Assembly (NCBI GenBank): GCA_023386235.1
Contig: JAEWKC010000008.1
Span: 1-63,226, forward strand
DNA: 63,226 nt
Direction of reading: 5' to 3'
From: Bacteroidota bacterium
GTDB taxonomy: Bacteria > Bacteroidota > Bacteroidia > Chitinophagales > Chitinophagaceae
Shown: one piece after another, positions 1 through 9,155 of the stretch
Position numbering within the stretch: the stretch's first letter is position 1
How the letters are laid out: each line of letters begins with the position of its first letter
Program-made: the position numbers and the translations under genes
Notes under the pieces: model-generated
The model's input: the letters and a program-made list of their open reading frames with translations, nothing else
The model's database searches: none
Told to the model about the DNA's origin: nothing

Positions 1-1630
1 TAACGAAATTGGGGTACCGCAACTGATGCGAGATATTCTGGTTTTGATAAGAAGTGATCTGTCGTCTGCGCAAATCAATAACTATCTGCCTATATTAAAG
101 CAGCATCGCATCGCCAGCGATGGCGCAAATCTCATTTGGAGTGCAGACCTCGGTTTATTTTATGGACTATTTACGAAAGATTTTAAGCTGATTGATAGTG
201 CAGTATCTGCCATAGTTAATGAAATAAAATTTAGTGAGAAAGATGGCCTCAAGCCGGACTTCAGTTTTCACCAGCATGGTGCGCGCTTGCAAATGTATCA
301 GTACGGCGCCGCTTTTTTACTCGATAATATTCGGATAGCATGGGAATTGCAAAAAAGCCGCTGGGCTTATCCCCCGGAAAAAACTGAGCTGCTTACATCC
401 ATGCTGCTAGAAGGATGGCAATGGATGGCCCGTGGTATTTACACAGTTCCTGAAACAATGGACCGCTCATCTACTAGGGCTGATGAATTGAATAAAGCGG
501 ATGTACGTTTGTATCTGAGTTTTTTCAAGGAATTAGTACCGGCTAAGGCTAATGAATTAAATGCTTTAGAAGCAAGACAAAATAACATCGGAAAAAGTTT
601 GGATGGTTTTCGGCATTTTCCTTACTCTGATTTTACTTCATATCATAATGAATATTTCAGTTTCTTTCTGAAAACGATCTCTTCGAGAACACTACCATCG
701 GAGTCTATCAATAATGAAAACTTAAGGGGCCGACTACTAAATAGCGGGGAAACTTATTTTATGCGCGACGGCCAAGAGTATTTTAATATGATGCCGGTAT
801 GGGACTGGGAGAAATTACCAGGGATTTCCGCATTTAAAGGAGCAGACCGAATTGATAGGAAGTCTTTCAACGGCTCTGTTTCTGATGGGAAAATTGGTCT
901 TGTTTCAATGGATTATTCTATAATGAGCAAAGGTACCAGTAATAGTGTCTCATGTAAAAAATCCTGGTTTGTTTATGATAATTATGTGTTGTGTCTTATG
1001 AGCAATATAGAAATGATAAATCTAAAACACGCATACACAATTTTGGATCAGGCAAGGTGGAGAGGCGCAATAACAACAAATAAAGGGCTGTTTTCTAAGA
1101 ATATAAAAAAATCGGAAAATCTGAAATGGATACGGCATAATGATTTCGTTTATTTTGCTTTAGATAATAACAATGAATTATCCTTATTTGCAGATACGGT
1201 AAGTGGAAACTGGTATTCAATTAATAGGGGTTATTCTGTAGAAAAGATAGTTGAAAAAGTTTTTATGCCATCCATCCTCCATCAACCGCGAAATAAGTGT
1301 GCCGCCTATGTTGTGGCTTGTTCGAAAAATAAGAATACAAATAAAGCTATTAAGCAACAGCCGTTCCGCATCATCAGAAATGATGCAGACTGCCAGGCTG
1401 TTATTTTTAAAGATAATAACTCCGCAGTTTCATTTTATAAACCGGGAAATATTCATTTAGGAAATATGGCATTATATGTAGATAAACCCTGTCTTGCCAT
1501 AATCACTAAAAAAGAGATATTTATTTCAGATCCGTTACATGAAGGCGGTATAATAAATATAACGTACAATAATAAAAAATACCAAGTTAATCTCCAGGCA
1601 GATGGTACTATAGTATCTTTTAGGATATAA
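1..1630 (+). CDS. Polysaccharide lyase family 8 (hyaluronate/chondroitin/xanthan lyase type), 5' end outside window
   Basis: Cleaves uronate-containing polysaccharides by beta-elimination in the family. The reading frame is open to the left edge, reading NEIGVPQL before the first Met at 26; this matches the conserved 'W..EIGvP' stretch of PL8, so the true N-terminus and signal peptide lie outside. Counting from Met 26, the catalytic set of PL8 is visible: Asn at about 35 (DGANLIW), His at about 84 (HQHG) and Tyr at about 93, followed by an Arg-rich TMDRSSTRADE segment. The beta-sandwich domains fill the rest. It is the first visible gene of a seven-gene operon, 23 bp before an SDR gene. The exact substrate cannot be told from the sequence. 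Confidence 0.88.
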   Translation, partial: NEIGVPQLMRDILVLIRSDLSSAQINNYLPILKQHRIASDGANLIWSADLGLFYGLFTKDFKLIDSAVSAIVNEIKFSEKDGLKPDFSFHQHGARLQMYQYGAAFLLDNIRIAWELQKSRWAYPPEKTELLTSMLLEGWQWMARGIYTVPETMDRSSTRADELNKADVRLYLSFFKELVPAKANELNALEARQNNIGKSLDGFRHFPYSDFTSYHNEYFSFFLKTISSRTLPSESINNENLRGRLLNSGETYFMRDGQEYFNMMPVWDWEKLPGISAFKGADRIDRKSFNGSVSDGKIGLVSMDYSIMSKGTSNSVSCKKSWFVYDNYVLCLMSNIEMINLKHAYTILDQARWRGAITTNKGLFSKNIKKSENLKWIRHNDFVYFALDNNNELSLFADTVSGNWYSINRGYSVEKIVEKVFMPSILHQPRNKCAAYVVACSKNKNTNKAIKQQPFRIIRNDADCQAVIFKDNNSAVSFYKPGNIHLGNMALYVDKPCLAIITKKEIFISDPLHEGGIINITYNNKKYQVNLQADGTIVSFRI

Positions 1631-1653
1631 GTTATAATAAAAAACTATTCACT

Positions 1654-2424
1654 ATGCGCTTAAAAAATAAGATAGCAATTGTTACAGGAGCCGCCAATGG
1701 GATAGGCCTTAGTATAACGGAAGCATTCATTAACGAAGGTGCTACCGTATTTATGGCAGATATTGACGCTGAAAAACTTAAGGCTGAAGCTGAAAGATTT
1801 AATTCAGTTTCTTTATGTACACATGCTGTGGTATGTGACGTTGGCAACACTGATGACGTTGGTAATTTGATTAACGAGATAATTATGCAATACAACCGCA
1901 TCGATATAATAGTTAATAATGCAGCGGTAGCGATTGGCGGCAATATTAAAGACATGCCGGAAAATGATTGGGATAAATTAATGAATACAAATCTTAAAAG
2001 TGTTTATAGAACAATCAAATTAGTTATGCCGCATATGTTAAAGCAAAAGAGGGGCAGCATCATTAATATGTCATCAACCCAGGCGTTTCGTTCCTGGGAT
2101 AACTGGACTGCTTACGCGGCTGCAAAGGGAGCAATGCTGGCAATGACCAACCAGCTCGCTGGCCAGTTCGGCAAAGATAATATCAGGTTTAATTCCATTT
2201 CACCGGGTGCTATATTAACGCCGATGAATGAGAAGAGGGTGGAAATAGAGGGTCCCGGATTTCTTAAAAGCAGCATCGGACAGCATGCGATTGAACGCAT
2301 GGGAACACCGGAAGAAGTAGCTATGACAGCAGTTTTTCTGGCTTCAGACGAGTCAGCATTTATTACAGGGGTGGATATTAAGGTTGACGGAGGTTTATGT
2401 ACGCTCCCAAGATATATAGAATAA
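1654..2424 (+). CDS. SDR-family NAD(P)-dependent oxidoreductase
   Basis: A 256-residue classical short-chain dehydrogenase. The nucleotide-binding TGAANGIG lies at residues 11-18, an acidic Asp36 after the second strand suggests NAD rather than NADP, NNAA is at 88-91, and the catalytic Ser141, Tyr154 and Lys158 (YAAAK) are all present. The C-terminal 'TGVDIKVDGG' is typical. It follows the PL8 lyase by 23 bp and precedes the CoA-transferase by 10 bp, so it probably oxidises a sugar or hydroxy acid made from the lyase product; that role is inferred from context. Substrate unknown. Confidence 0.9.
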   Translation: MRLKNKIAIVTGAANGIGLSITEAFINEGATVFMADIDAEKLKAEAERFNSVSLCTHAVVCDVGNTDDVGNLINEIIMQYNRIDIIVNNAAVAIGGNIKDMPENDWDKLMNTNLKSVYRTIKLVMPHMLKQKRGSIINMSSTQAFRSWDNWTAYAAAKGAMLAMTNQLAGQFGKDNIRFNSISPGAILTPMNEKRVEIEGPGFLKSSIGQHAIERMGTPEEVAMTAVFLASDESAFITGVDIKVDGGLCTLPRYIE

Positions 2425-2434
2425 AATTATAACT

Positions 2435-3637
2435 ATGAAACAGGCTTTAGAAGGATTAAAGGTTTTAGATTTTTCACAATTATTGCAGGGACCATTTGCG
2501 TCACAAATGTTAGGCGATCTTGGGGCTGATGTAATAAAAATTGAACGCTATAAATCGGGCGACTTATATCGAAGCATGACGTTTTTTAATAAATGGATCG
2601 CAGGAAATGAATCGCCCTGTTTTATGGCATGGAACAGAAATAAGCGCTCCATTTCTCTCGATATAAAAAAAGAAGATGGGAAAGAAATTGTAAGGAGGCT
2701 TTTAAAGGATGCTGATATTGTTTTGGAGAACTTTCGTCCCGGTGTGATGAAGCGTTTGGGTTTTGGATATGAGGAATGCAGAGCCATCAACCCTAAAATA
2801 ATCTATTGTTCTGCTTCAGGATGGGGAAGTGATGGCCCGTATATAACAAGACCGGGGCAGGACCTGTTAGTGCAGAGTGTGAGTGGCGCTATTATGACAA
2901 GTGGTAAAAAATCTGATGGACCCGTTGCTTTGGGAACGGCCTTGTGTGATCAGGTGAATGCTTATAACTGTGTGTACGCAATTTTAGCGGCATTGTATTA
3001 TCGTGAAAAAACAGGTATAGGGCAGGAGATACAAACAAACTTACTTTCTTCTGCTATATCATTTCAGATGCAGGATTTTTTCACCATTCAGAATCTGGGA
3101 ATAAATTTTGAAAGACCTGATTCAGGAATAGCACATCCCGGTAACGGTGCGCCGTTTGGTGCTTACAAGACCTCAGATGGTTATATTGCTATTGCAATGA
3201 ATCCGTTTGACACTCTTGTAAAAGCATTGGGAGATGAGAGTCTTTTAAAGTATAATGATCCTCAGATTCTTTTTGATAAACGAGATGAAATCTTTTATAA
3301 AATTGAAACAATCACCCAAACAAAAACCACCGAAGAATGGCTGAATATAATGCTGGGGCTTGATTTGTGGGTGGCACAGGTGCACGAACAACAGGATGTG
3401 GAGTTTGATCCGCAGGTACAACATAACAATACATTTATTGAAATTGAACATACCAAAGCAGGTAAAATCAAAACAGTTAATATCCCCTTTAGTATGAGCG
3501 AAACTCCCGGTGAGATAAAACGGGGGTCACCGTTGATCGGCGAACATACTTATGAAATAATGCAGGAAGCTGGCTACAGCCAGGATGAAATAGAAAGATT
3601 ATTGAATGAAAATACCGTTTATAAAGAAAACGTATGA
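2435..3637 (+). CDS. CaiB/BaiF family (class III) CoA-transferase
   Basis: A 400-residue family III CoA-transferase, which moves CoA between carboxylic acids through an aspartyl-CoA intermediate. The N-terminal 'LEGLKVLDFSQLLQGPFA' and 'LGADVIKIE' are diagnostic; the likely catalytic Asp is residue 143 in RPGQDLLVQ. Length is normal for the family. Its stop overlaps the start of the following enoyl-CoA hydratase by 4 bp (ATGA), indicating translational coupling. In this operon it would activate a carboxylic acid, possibly a sugar acid produced by the SDR and lactonase; donor and acceptor are not known. Confidence 0.9.
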   Translation: MKQALEGLKVLDFSQLLQGPFASQMLGDLGADVIKIERYKSGDLYRSMTFFNKWIAGNESPCFMAWNRNKRSISLDIKKEDGKEIVRRLLKDADIVLENFRPGVMKRLGFGYEECRAINPKIIYCSASGWGSDGPYITRPGQDLLVQSVSGAIMTSGKKSDGPVALGTALCDQVNAYNCVYAILAALYYREKTGIGQEIQTNLLSSAISFQMQDFFTIQNLGINFERPDSGIAHPGNGAPFGAYKTSDGYIAIAMNPFDTLVKALGDESLLKYNDPQILFDKRDEIFYKIETITQTKTTEEWLNIMLGLDLWVAQVHEQQDVEFDPQVQHNNTFIEIEHTKAGKIKTVNIPFSMSETPGEIKRGSPLIGEHTYEIMQEAGYSQDEIERLLNENTVYKENV

Positions 3638-4416
3638 ACCAATACAAAAACATAATTTTTAAGGTAGAGCATAAAGTAGCCTGGTTGAAATTCAACAGAC
3701 CGGATCAGCTCAATGCCATGAATTCGGAAATGATGGGAGAGATCATTGAAGCATTAAAGAAAATTCATGATACCGATAGTGAAGAGATAAAAGTAGCTGT
3801 TATTACAGGCATTGGTAAAGCCTTTATGGCAGGAGCTGACATAAAGGAATATGCACTGCAAACGGAAGCTCAGTTTAATGAATTCCAAAAGAATGGAAGG
3901 AGTGTCTATGCTTTAATCGAAGAGAATTCAAAACCTGTAATTGCCGCTATAAATGGGTATGCATTTGGCGGAGGCCTGGAGATAGCTTTAGCATGTGATA
4001 TGATAGTAGCTGCAGAAGGAGCCAAAATGGGTTTGCCGGAAATACTGTTGCATTTAATTCCCGGTGGAGCGGGTACAATAAGGCTTGCAAAAAAGATCGG
4101 CATTAACAGAACCAACGAAATTGTAATGACGGGCAAAACAATTTTGGCGGAAGAACTCTATAATTATGGGGCTATTAATCATTTGTTTCCGATAAATAGT
4201 TTTGAGGAAGAAGTGAGAAAATTTGCTGCAGCCTTTACTGATAAAGCTTCTGATAATTTGAAGGTATTAAAGCAACTCGCGCGGATGAGTATTGAAGGTC
4301 TTTCTTCTGAGGCTGAAATTATTGAACATGATTCGTTAAACCGGTTTTACAGATCAGAAAATGCTCAAGCAAAAATTAAGGAATTTTACGATAAAAGTCT
4401 TGAACTAAAAAAATGA
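3634..4416 (+). CDS. Enoyl-CoA hydratase/isomerase (crotonase) family protein
   Basis: A 260-residue crotonase-fold protein. The oxyanion-hole motifs GKAFMAGADIKEY (about residues 58-70) and AFGGGLEIALACDM (about 109-122) are clear, and one of the acidic catalytic positions is kept in GLPEI (about residue 136). It overlaps the CoA-transferase upstream and the solute-binding-like gene downstream, each by 4 bp, so the three are probably translated together. It would hydrate, dehydrate or isomerise the CoA ester made by its upstream neighbour. The natural substrate is unknown. Confidence 0.9.
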   Translation: MNQYKNIIFKVEHKVAWLKFNRPDQLNAMNSEMMGEIIEALKKIHDTDSEEIKVAVITGIGKAFMAGADIKEYALQTEAQFNEFQKNGRSVYALIEENSKPVIAAINGYAFGGGLEIALACDMIVAAEGAKMGLPEILLHLIPGGAGTIRLAKKIGINRTNEIVMTGKTILAEELYNYGAINHLFPINSFEEEVRKFAAAFTDKASDNLKVLKQLARMSIEGLSSEAEIIEHDSLNRFYRSENAQAKIKEFYDKSLELKK

Positions 4417-5552
4417 GCATAGTATTAAAAGGCATCACATGGGACCATCCAAGAGGGTATCAGCCTCTGATAGCCGGCTCAGCGGTTTACGAGGCAGATT
4501 TTGGTGTAAAGGTCGAATGGCATAAACGGTCATTAACTGCTTTTGGAGACCAATCACTGGAGGAACTCTGTAACCAATTTGATTTGTTAATCATTGATCA
4601 TCCGCATGTGGGATTGGCAGCAGCCCGGAAATACCTGGAACCTTTGGATAACATTATTTCGTTGGATGATTTGTCAGAGCTTAACGCGCAATCTGCAGGG
4701 CCATCATTCCAAAGTTATTACTACCAGGGCAGGCAATGGGCTTTACCTGTGGATGCAGCGATGCAATGTGCGGTGTACAGGCCTGACATGATCGCTAAAA
4801 AAGATATTCCTTCAAATTGGGATCAGGTATTCAAGCTGGCGGAAAAGCTGAAGCATAACGATTCTTATTTAGGAATTGCTTTCTCTCCAACGGACTGTTT
4901 GTGTTCTTTTCTGAGCCTGACGGCACAGGCAAATTCACCTATCCGGGAGGAAAATGCGGAGCTTGTTAATATAGATATCGGTCTGAATGTTTTGGAACAG
5001 CTGAAAAAAATAAAAAATTCTTTTCATCCGGCTTGTTTGGATTGGACTCCCATTAGTTTACTTGATTACATGTCTTCGAGTGATGATGTGGTTTATAGTC
5101 CGCTCACATTTTGTTATAATAATTATTCAAGAAATAATTTTAGAAAAGAAAAACTGATTTTTCATGATGTGCCTGGTAGTCATAATGCCGTTTTAGGTGG
5201 TGCAGGGATATCGGTTTCACAATTCTGTAAGAATAAAATTATTGCAGGAAAATTTGCTGCGTGGATATGTAGCCCGGTGATACAACGAACAATTTACGCT
5301 GATGCACAGGGACAGCCCGGCAATATAGTAGCCTGGACAGATGAAAGAGTTAATGATATTACTAACGATTTCTTTTATAATACTATTAAAACGCTTGAAA
5401 ATGCGTATGTAAGGCCGCGCTATAATGGATGGGCCGAATTTCAGACAAAGATGGGAAATATTATTCACGACTTTTTAAAGTATGATAAGGATGCTAATGA
5501 GGTAATAGCTGAATTAAATACCTTATTTCAAAAATCCGGGATAAACAAATGA
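4413..5552 (+). CDS. Solute-binding-protein-like protein without signal peptide
   Basis: A 379-residue protein resembling family 1 extracellular solute-binding proteins of ABC importers: it has the lobe pattern 'DLLIIDHPHVG', 'QWALPVDAAMQCAVYRPDMI' split over an early segment, and 'WDQVFKLAEKLK'. Unlike true family members it starts MSIVLKGITWDHP with no signal peptide or lipobox, so it looks cytoplasmic. No ABC permease or ATPase gene is near. It overlaps the crotonase and lactonase genes by 4 bp each, tying its role to the same pathway. It could be a ligand sensor, a carrier or an enzyme that re-uses the fold; none of these is shown. Confidence 0.7.
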   Translation: MSIVLKGITWDHPRGYQPLIAGSAVYEADFGVKVEWHKRSLTAFGDQSLEELCNQFDLLIIDHPHVGLAAARKYLEPLDNIISLDDLSELNAQSAGPSFQSYYYQGRQWALPVDAAMQCAVYRPDMIAKKDIPSNWDQVFKLAEKLKHNDSYLGIAFSPTDCLCSFLSLTAQANSPIREENAELVNIDIGLNVLEQLKKIKNSFHPACLDWTPISLLDYMSSSDDVVYSPLTFCYNNYSRNNFRKEKLIFHDVPGSHNAVLGGAGISVSQFCKNKIIAGKFAAWICSPVIQRTIYADAQGQPGNIVAWTDERVNDITNDFFYNTIKTLENAYVRPRYNGWAEFQTKMGNIIHDFLKYDKDANEVIAELNTLFQKSGINK

Positions 5553-6589
5553 ATTTATTTGCAGGTTCTTATACACAAATGATCGCTCCTGCCTTTGGAG
5601 GCCACGGTGATGGACTGTACTCAATGGAATTTGATCCGATAAACGGAAATATTAAAGTAGTTAGTACACGGCACTTAGTCAATCCCAGCTATCTGACTGT
5701 TATAAACGACAATTTGTACACTTTTAATGAAGTGTCTTTGGATGAAGAACCTTTTTTATATGCTTTTAAGGTCGGTGAAAATCAAATCTTGAAATTTATA
5801 AACAAAGTTCCGGTTGATGGCGCGTACGCTTGTCATATAAATTATTCACAGAAATATGCTTGTTTATTTGTTTCCTGTTATGGTGGTGGTAATGTTTTAG
5901 CCTTCCCCGTCGGTACTGATGGTTCAGTAAAGCCTGCCTTATACAACATTAGGCATGAGGGGAGCAGCATACATGCCGACAGACAAGAAGCTCCACACGT
6001 ACATTATATAGCAGTTGATGATGAAAGTGACCGGATATTTGTTTCTGATCTTGGGATAGATAAAATCATGATCTATGAGTTAAAGAACCAAAATAATGAA
6101 ATAAGTATTTCATATAAAGAAAGTATTCTAATACCCGAAGGTAGCGGGCCACGGCATCTGATCATTCATCCGGGTAAAAAATATTTATTTGTTCTCACCG
6201 AGCTTTCTGCAGAAGTTGTGTTGATAGATATTTCCACAAAAAAGGTTATTACCTCTGTAAAGCTTATTTCGGATTCCGGAATTATACCAGGTGCTGCCGC
6301 AATAAAAATTTCAGGCGATGGCAAACACATTTATGCATCTGAAAGAAGTACTAACCAAATATTCGTTTTAAAGTTTGATGAATATAATAAATCACTGGAA
6401 CTGATCCAAAGCGTCGCAACACAGGTAATAACTCCCAGAGACTTTATGTTGGATTCCTCCGGTAATTGGTTAATCGTTGCCGGACAGGACTCTGATTCCT
6501 TAGCTGTATTTGAAAGAAATCCGTTTAGTGGTACTGTAGCTTTTCATAAAATGTTTGAAAACTTTAATTCTATAAGTTGTATAATTTAA
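5549..6589 (+). CDS. Lactonase family protein (seven-bladed beta-propeller, Pgl/YbhE type)
   Basis: A 346-residue protein of the 6-phosphogluconolactonase/YbhE lactonase family. Seen: N-terminal 'FAGSYT' and 'NPSYLTV', the 'VHYIAVD' and 'VSDLGIDKIMIYEL' blade segments, and the highly typical 'GSGPRHLIIHPGKKYLFVL' region near residues 200-220. No signal peptide is evident, so it should act in the cytoplasm on a sugar lactone. Coupled by a 4-bp overlap to the gene before it and 12 bp before the MFS gene. Together with the SDR it would convert an aldose to an aldonate or related acid; the substrate is inferred. Confidence 0.85.
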   Translation: MNLFAGSYTQMIAPAFGGHGDGLYSMEFDPINGNIKVVSTRHLVNPSYLTVINDNLYTFNEVSLDEEPFLYAFKVGENQILKFINKVPVDGAYACHINYSQKYACLFVSCYGGGNVLAFPVGTDGSVKPALYNIRHEGSSIHADRQEAPHVHYIAVDDESDRIFVSDLGIDKIMIYELKNQNNEISISYKESILIPEGSGPRHLIIHPGKKYLFVLTELSAEVVLIDISTKKVITSVKLISDSGIIPGAAAIKISGDGKHIYASERSTNQIFVLKFDEYNKSLELIQSVATQVITPRDFMLDSSGNWLIVAGQDSDSLAVFERNPFSGTVAFHKMFENFNSISCII

Positions 6590-6601
6590 AAACTATAAGA
6601 A

Positions 6602-7768
6602 ATGCAAACTGCAGGTACAAATACAAGGTGGTTATCAGTAGCGGTGGTTTTTTTCTGCTTCTTCGTAATGGGTTTTGTTGATATTGTCGGAATATCTACC
6701 AACTATATAAAAAGAGATTTTTCGTTGTCGGGCACGCTGTCTAACATGATCCCGATGATGGTCTTTGTTTGGTTCCTGATCTTTTCCATTCCCGCAGGAA
6801 TACTTATGGGAAAATTGGGGCGAAAACAAACAGTCCTAATATCTCTTGCACTTACGGCTGTGGCAATGATTATACCTTATTTTTTTTATAATTTCCTGAC
6901 AGTAATTATTTCGTTTTCTTTATTGGGTATAAGCAATACAATTCTGCAAGTTTCTCTTTTTCCATTGATAGCATCAATGTTTACGAAAGAAAAAACGGCC
7001 GGAATGATGACGATGGGCACTTTCTTTAAAGCAGTATCATCTTTTCTGGGGCCGGTATTAGCTGGTTTAGCAGCAGCGTATTTCAATGATTGGAAACTTA
7101 CGTTTCTGATCTTCTCGGTAACCGCTTTATTTTCTGTAATTCTTTTGTTCACAACGAAGATTGATGAGATTAACTTTGAAAATAGGCCGACAGATTTTAA
7201 AAATGTATTGTCACAATTAAAGAATAGATACATTTTGGTTTGTTTTTTAATAATTCTGTTGATTGTTGGCTTGGATGTGGGTATGAATACCAGTATTCCC
7301 GAATTACTTATGCTGCGCACAGGCATTGCTCTTGATAAAGCTGGTTTAGGAACCAGTGTTTATTTTGCGGCACGTACAATCGGCGCCTTTCTGGGAGCGT
7401 TTATCTTATTAAAAATACAACCCAATGAGTATCTTTTTTATTCATTGATTGTGGCTATAATGAGTTTTTTACTTTTGATGTTTACTGATAATCTTTGGTT
7501 TTTGTTAGTTTTAATATTTATTATTGGTTTTAGTTGTGCAAATGTATTCTCAATTATTTTTTCACTTGCCTTGCAAAAAGAACCCTCTAAAGGGAATGAA
7601 ATTTCCGCCTTGATGATTATGGGTATTTCAGGAGGTGCATTAATTTTACCACTACAGGGGATTGTAAGTGATAATTTTCATTTTATTCGATCTCTTGCAA
7701 TATTATTAATATGCTTAATAATAATTTTGATTTTATCATATAAAGTAAAAGTTACAAATAAGAGATAG
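6602..7768 (+). CDS. MFS transporter, sugar-permease-like
   Basis: A 388-residue protein with about 12 hydrophobic segments. The loop after TM2 carries GKLGRKQTV, matching the MFS signature, and the N-terminal 'GFVDIVGISTNYIKRDF' is reminiscent of fucose-permease-like (FHS) members. It closes the operon and is the only transporter in it, so it most likely imports the mono- or oligosaccharide released by the PL8 lyase or exports a product. Direction and substrate are inferred from position only. No terminator hairpin is visible after its stop; the next gene has its own promoter element at 7811. Confidence 0.85.
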   Translation: MQTAGTNTRWLSVAVVFFCFFVMGFVDIVGISTNYIKRDFSLSGTLSNMIPMMVFVWFLIFSIPAGILMGKLGRKQTVLISLALTAVAMIIPYFFYNFLTVIISFSLLGISNTILQVSLFPLIASMFTKEKTAGMMTMGTFFKAVSSFLGPVLAGLAAAYFNDWKLTFLIFSVTALFSVILLFTTKIDEINFENRPTDFKNVLSQLKNRYILVCFLIILLIVGLDVGMNTSIPELLMLRTGIALDKAGLGTSVYFAARTIGAFLGAFILLKIQPNEYLFYSLIVAIMSFLLLMFTDNLWFLLVLIFIIGFSCANVFSIIFSLALQKEPSKGNEISALMIMGISGGALILPLQGIVSDNFHFIRSLAILLICLIIILILSYKVKVTNKR

Positions 7769-7810
7769 TATTTATTAGCTTCCTCAAATGGCTATTCCAT
7801 TAATCTCAAG

Positions 7811-7818
7811 TATATTTG
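7811..7818 (+). promoter_or_regulatory. Bacteroidota -7 promoter element for the thioesterase gene
   Basis: TATATTTG fits the Bacteroidota -7 consensus TAnnTTTG. Transcription would begin near 7823-7825, leaving an 8-10 nt leader before the ATG at 7833. Confidence 0.6.
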
Positions 7819-7832
7819 CCTAAATTTTTATT

Positions 7833-8345
7833 ATGGAAGCGAGGAAAGCTATTGACAGTCTCACGATTATGAATGAGCTGGTTTTGCCCAACGATACCAA
7901 TCATTTCGATAATCTCTTAGGCGGGAAATTAATGTATTGGATGGATATTGCCGCTGCCATTTGCGCGGTCAAACACAGCGGTATGCCCTGCATGACAGTA
8001 AGTGTAGACAATCTTTCTTTTAAAACACAGGTGAAGCTTGGTTCTACCGTTACCATAGAAGCCAAGGTGTCCAGGGCGTTTAATTCTTCTATGGAAATTC
8101 ATCTGCGGGCATGGGCAAGCTTTCTCGATCATAAAGAACGTGAGCTAAGCAATGAAGCATATTTCACGTTTGTTGCGCTTGACGCCAATGGCAAACCCAC
8201 AAAAGTGCCGGAAGTGGTTCCTGAAACGGAAGAGGAAATTCTACATTACGAAGGCGCCATGAGAAGAAGAGAGCTGCGCCTGGTGCTTGCAGGTAAAATG
8301 GAAGCTAAAGATGCATTTGAATTAAAAGATTTTTTAAATAAATAA
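7833..8345 (+). CDS. Acyl-CoA thioesterase, hotdog fold (YciA/BACH type)
   Basis: A 170-residue single-hotdog acyl-CoA thioesterase that hydrolyses acyl-CoA to free acid and CoA. The signature 'NHFDNLLGGKLMYWMDIAA' with the catalytic Asp in the MDIAA helix, the 'MTVSVDNLSF' strand and the 'GSTVTIEAKV' strand are visible. The start at 7833 is supported by the -7 element at 7811. It is transcribed separately from the CoA operon upstream, although both handle CoA esters. Substrate chain length cannot be told. Confidence 0.88.
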   Translation: MEARKAIDSLTIMNELVLPNDTNHFDNLLGGKLMYWMDIAAAICAVKHSGMPCMTVSVDNLSFKTQVKLGSTVTIEAKVSRAFNSSMEIHLRAWASFLDHKERELSNEAYFTFVALDANGKPTKVPEVVPETEEEILHYEGAMRRRELRLVLAGKMEAKDAFELKDFLNK

Positions 8346-8350
8346 ATTTG
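8343..8350 (+). promoter_or_regulatory. -7 promoter element for the outer-membrane protein gene
   Basis: TAAATTTG matches TAnnTTTG and overlaps the thioesterase stop codon. It places the transcription start near 8355-8357, so the TTG at 8348 cannot be the start of the next gene; the ATG at 8399 is preferred. Confidence 0.6.
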
Positions 8351-8398
8351 TGTTGGTGCATCAGCTTTCATATCACACAACATAAATCAGATACTACT

Positions 8399-9118
8399 AT
8401 GCAAGTTCGTTTTACTTTATTTTTCTTGTTGACGGCCTTCTACTTGCAAGGTCAAAATACATTTTTACAAAAAATGCATGTAGGTATAAATGCAGGAGCA
8501 TCACAGTATACAGGCTCATTGCAGCAAAGCGATATAAAGGCGGGAGCCGGCTTGCAAATAGCCTATGAAATAACCGATAAAATTCATGTAAGACTTAACG
8601 GTTATTTATCTGAATTGTCTGCTTCACAAGCCAATCTACCAAACTTTGGCCCCGACAGCAGAAGTGAAGATTATTATTTTCGTTCCAATCTTAATGAAAT
8701 CAGCTTACTGGCACAATATGATTTTTTTAATTTAAATGCCGGCAAAAGAATTACTCCCTATGTTTTTGGCGCAGCGGCAATTTACGATTACAAGCCCTAC
8801 CAAGAAGTGGGGTATTACAATGCGAAAGGTGATTTGCGCTATGCCAATCTGGCTATGGAACAAACACATCCTTTTAAAAATCAGCAAATAGCCTTTCCTG
8901 TAGGCCTGGGTGTGAAATACGCTTTTAATCCTAATCTCAGAATGTTTGCCGAGGGTAATTACAGAATCATGAACAATCTGCTATTGGATAATTACGCGGA
9001 TGATAATAACTTTGATAGTTATTATTCTGTCAATGTAGGACTTTTGTTCAGGTTGTATAAATCTGCAGGTGGGCGAAAAGGCATTAGCGGGAAAGACTGC
9101 GATTGTCCGGTGTATTAA
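8399..9118 (+). CDS. Outer-membrane beta-barrel protein, DUF6089-like
   Basis: A 239-residue exported protein beginning MQVRFTLFFLLTAFYLQGQ, a signal peptide with cleavage probably after the GQ. The mature part has 'GINAGASQYTGSLQQSD', alternating hydrophobic strands, 'ITPYVFGAAAIYDY' and an aromatic-rich C-terminal strand 'YYSVNVGLLFRLYK', like DUF6089 barrels common in Bacteroidota. The reading frame extends upstream to 8348, but the promoter element there argues for the ATG at 8399. Function of this family is not established. Confidence 0.78.
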   Translation: MQVRFTLFFLLTAFYLQGQNTFLQKMHVGINAGASQYTGSLQQSDIKAGAGLQIAYEITDKIHVRLNGYLSELSASQANLPNFGPDSRSEDYYFRSNLNEISLLAQYDFFNLNAGKRITPYVFGAAAIYDYKPYQEVGYYNAKGDLRYANLAMEQTHPFKNQQIAFPVGLGVKYAFNPNLRMFAEGNYRIMNNLLLDNYADDNNFDSYYSVNVGLLFRLYKSAGGRKGISGKDCDCPVY

Positions 9119-9155
9119 AAAAATCATTTAATAAAATATAATTTACCTTCATTAC

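Noticed and set aside
6886..7326. 146-codon minus-strand ORF inside the MFS gene
   Set aside because: Shadow of a real gene; no start context or motif.
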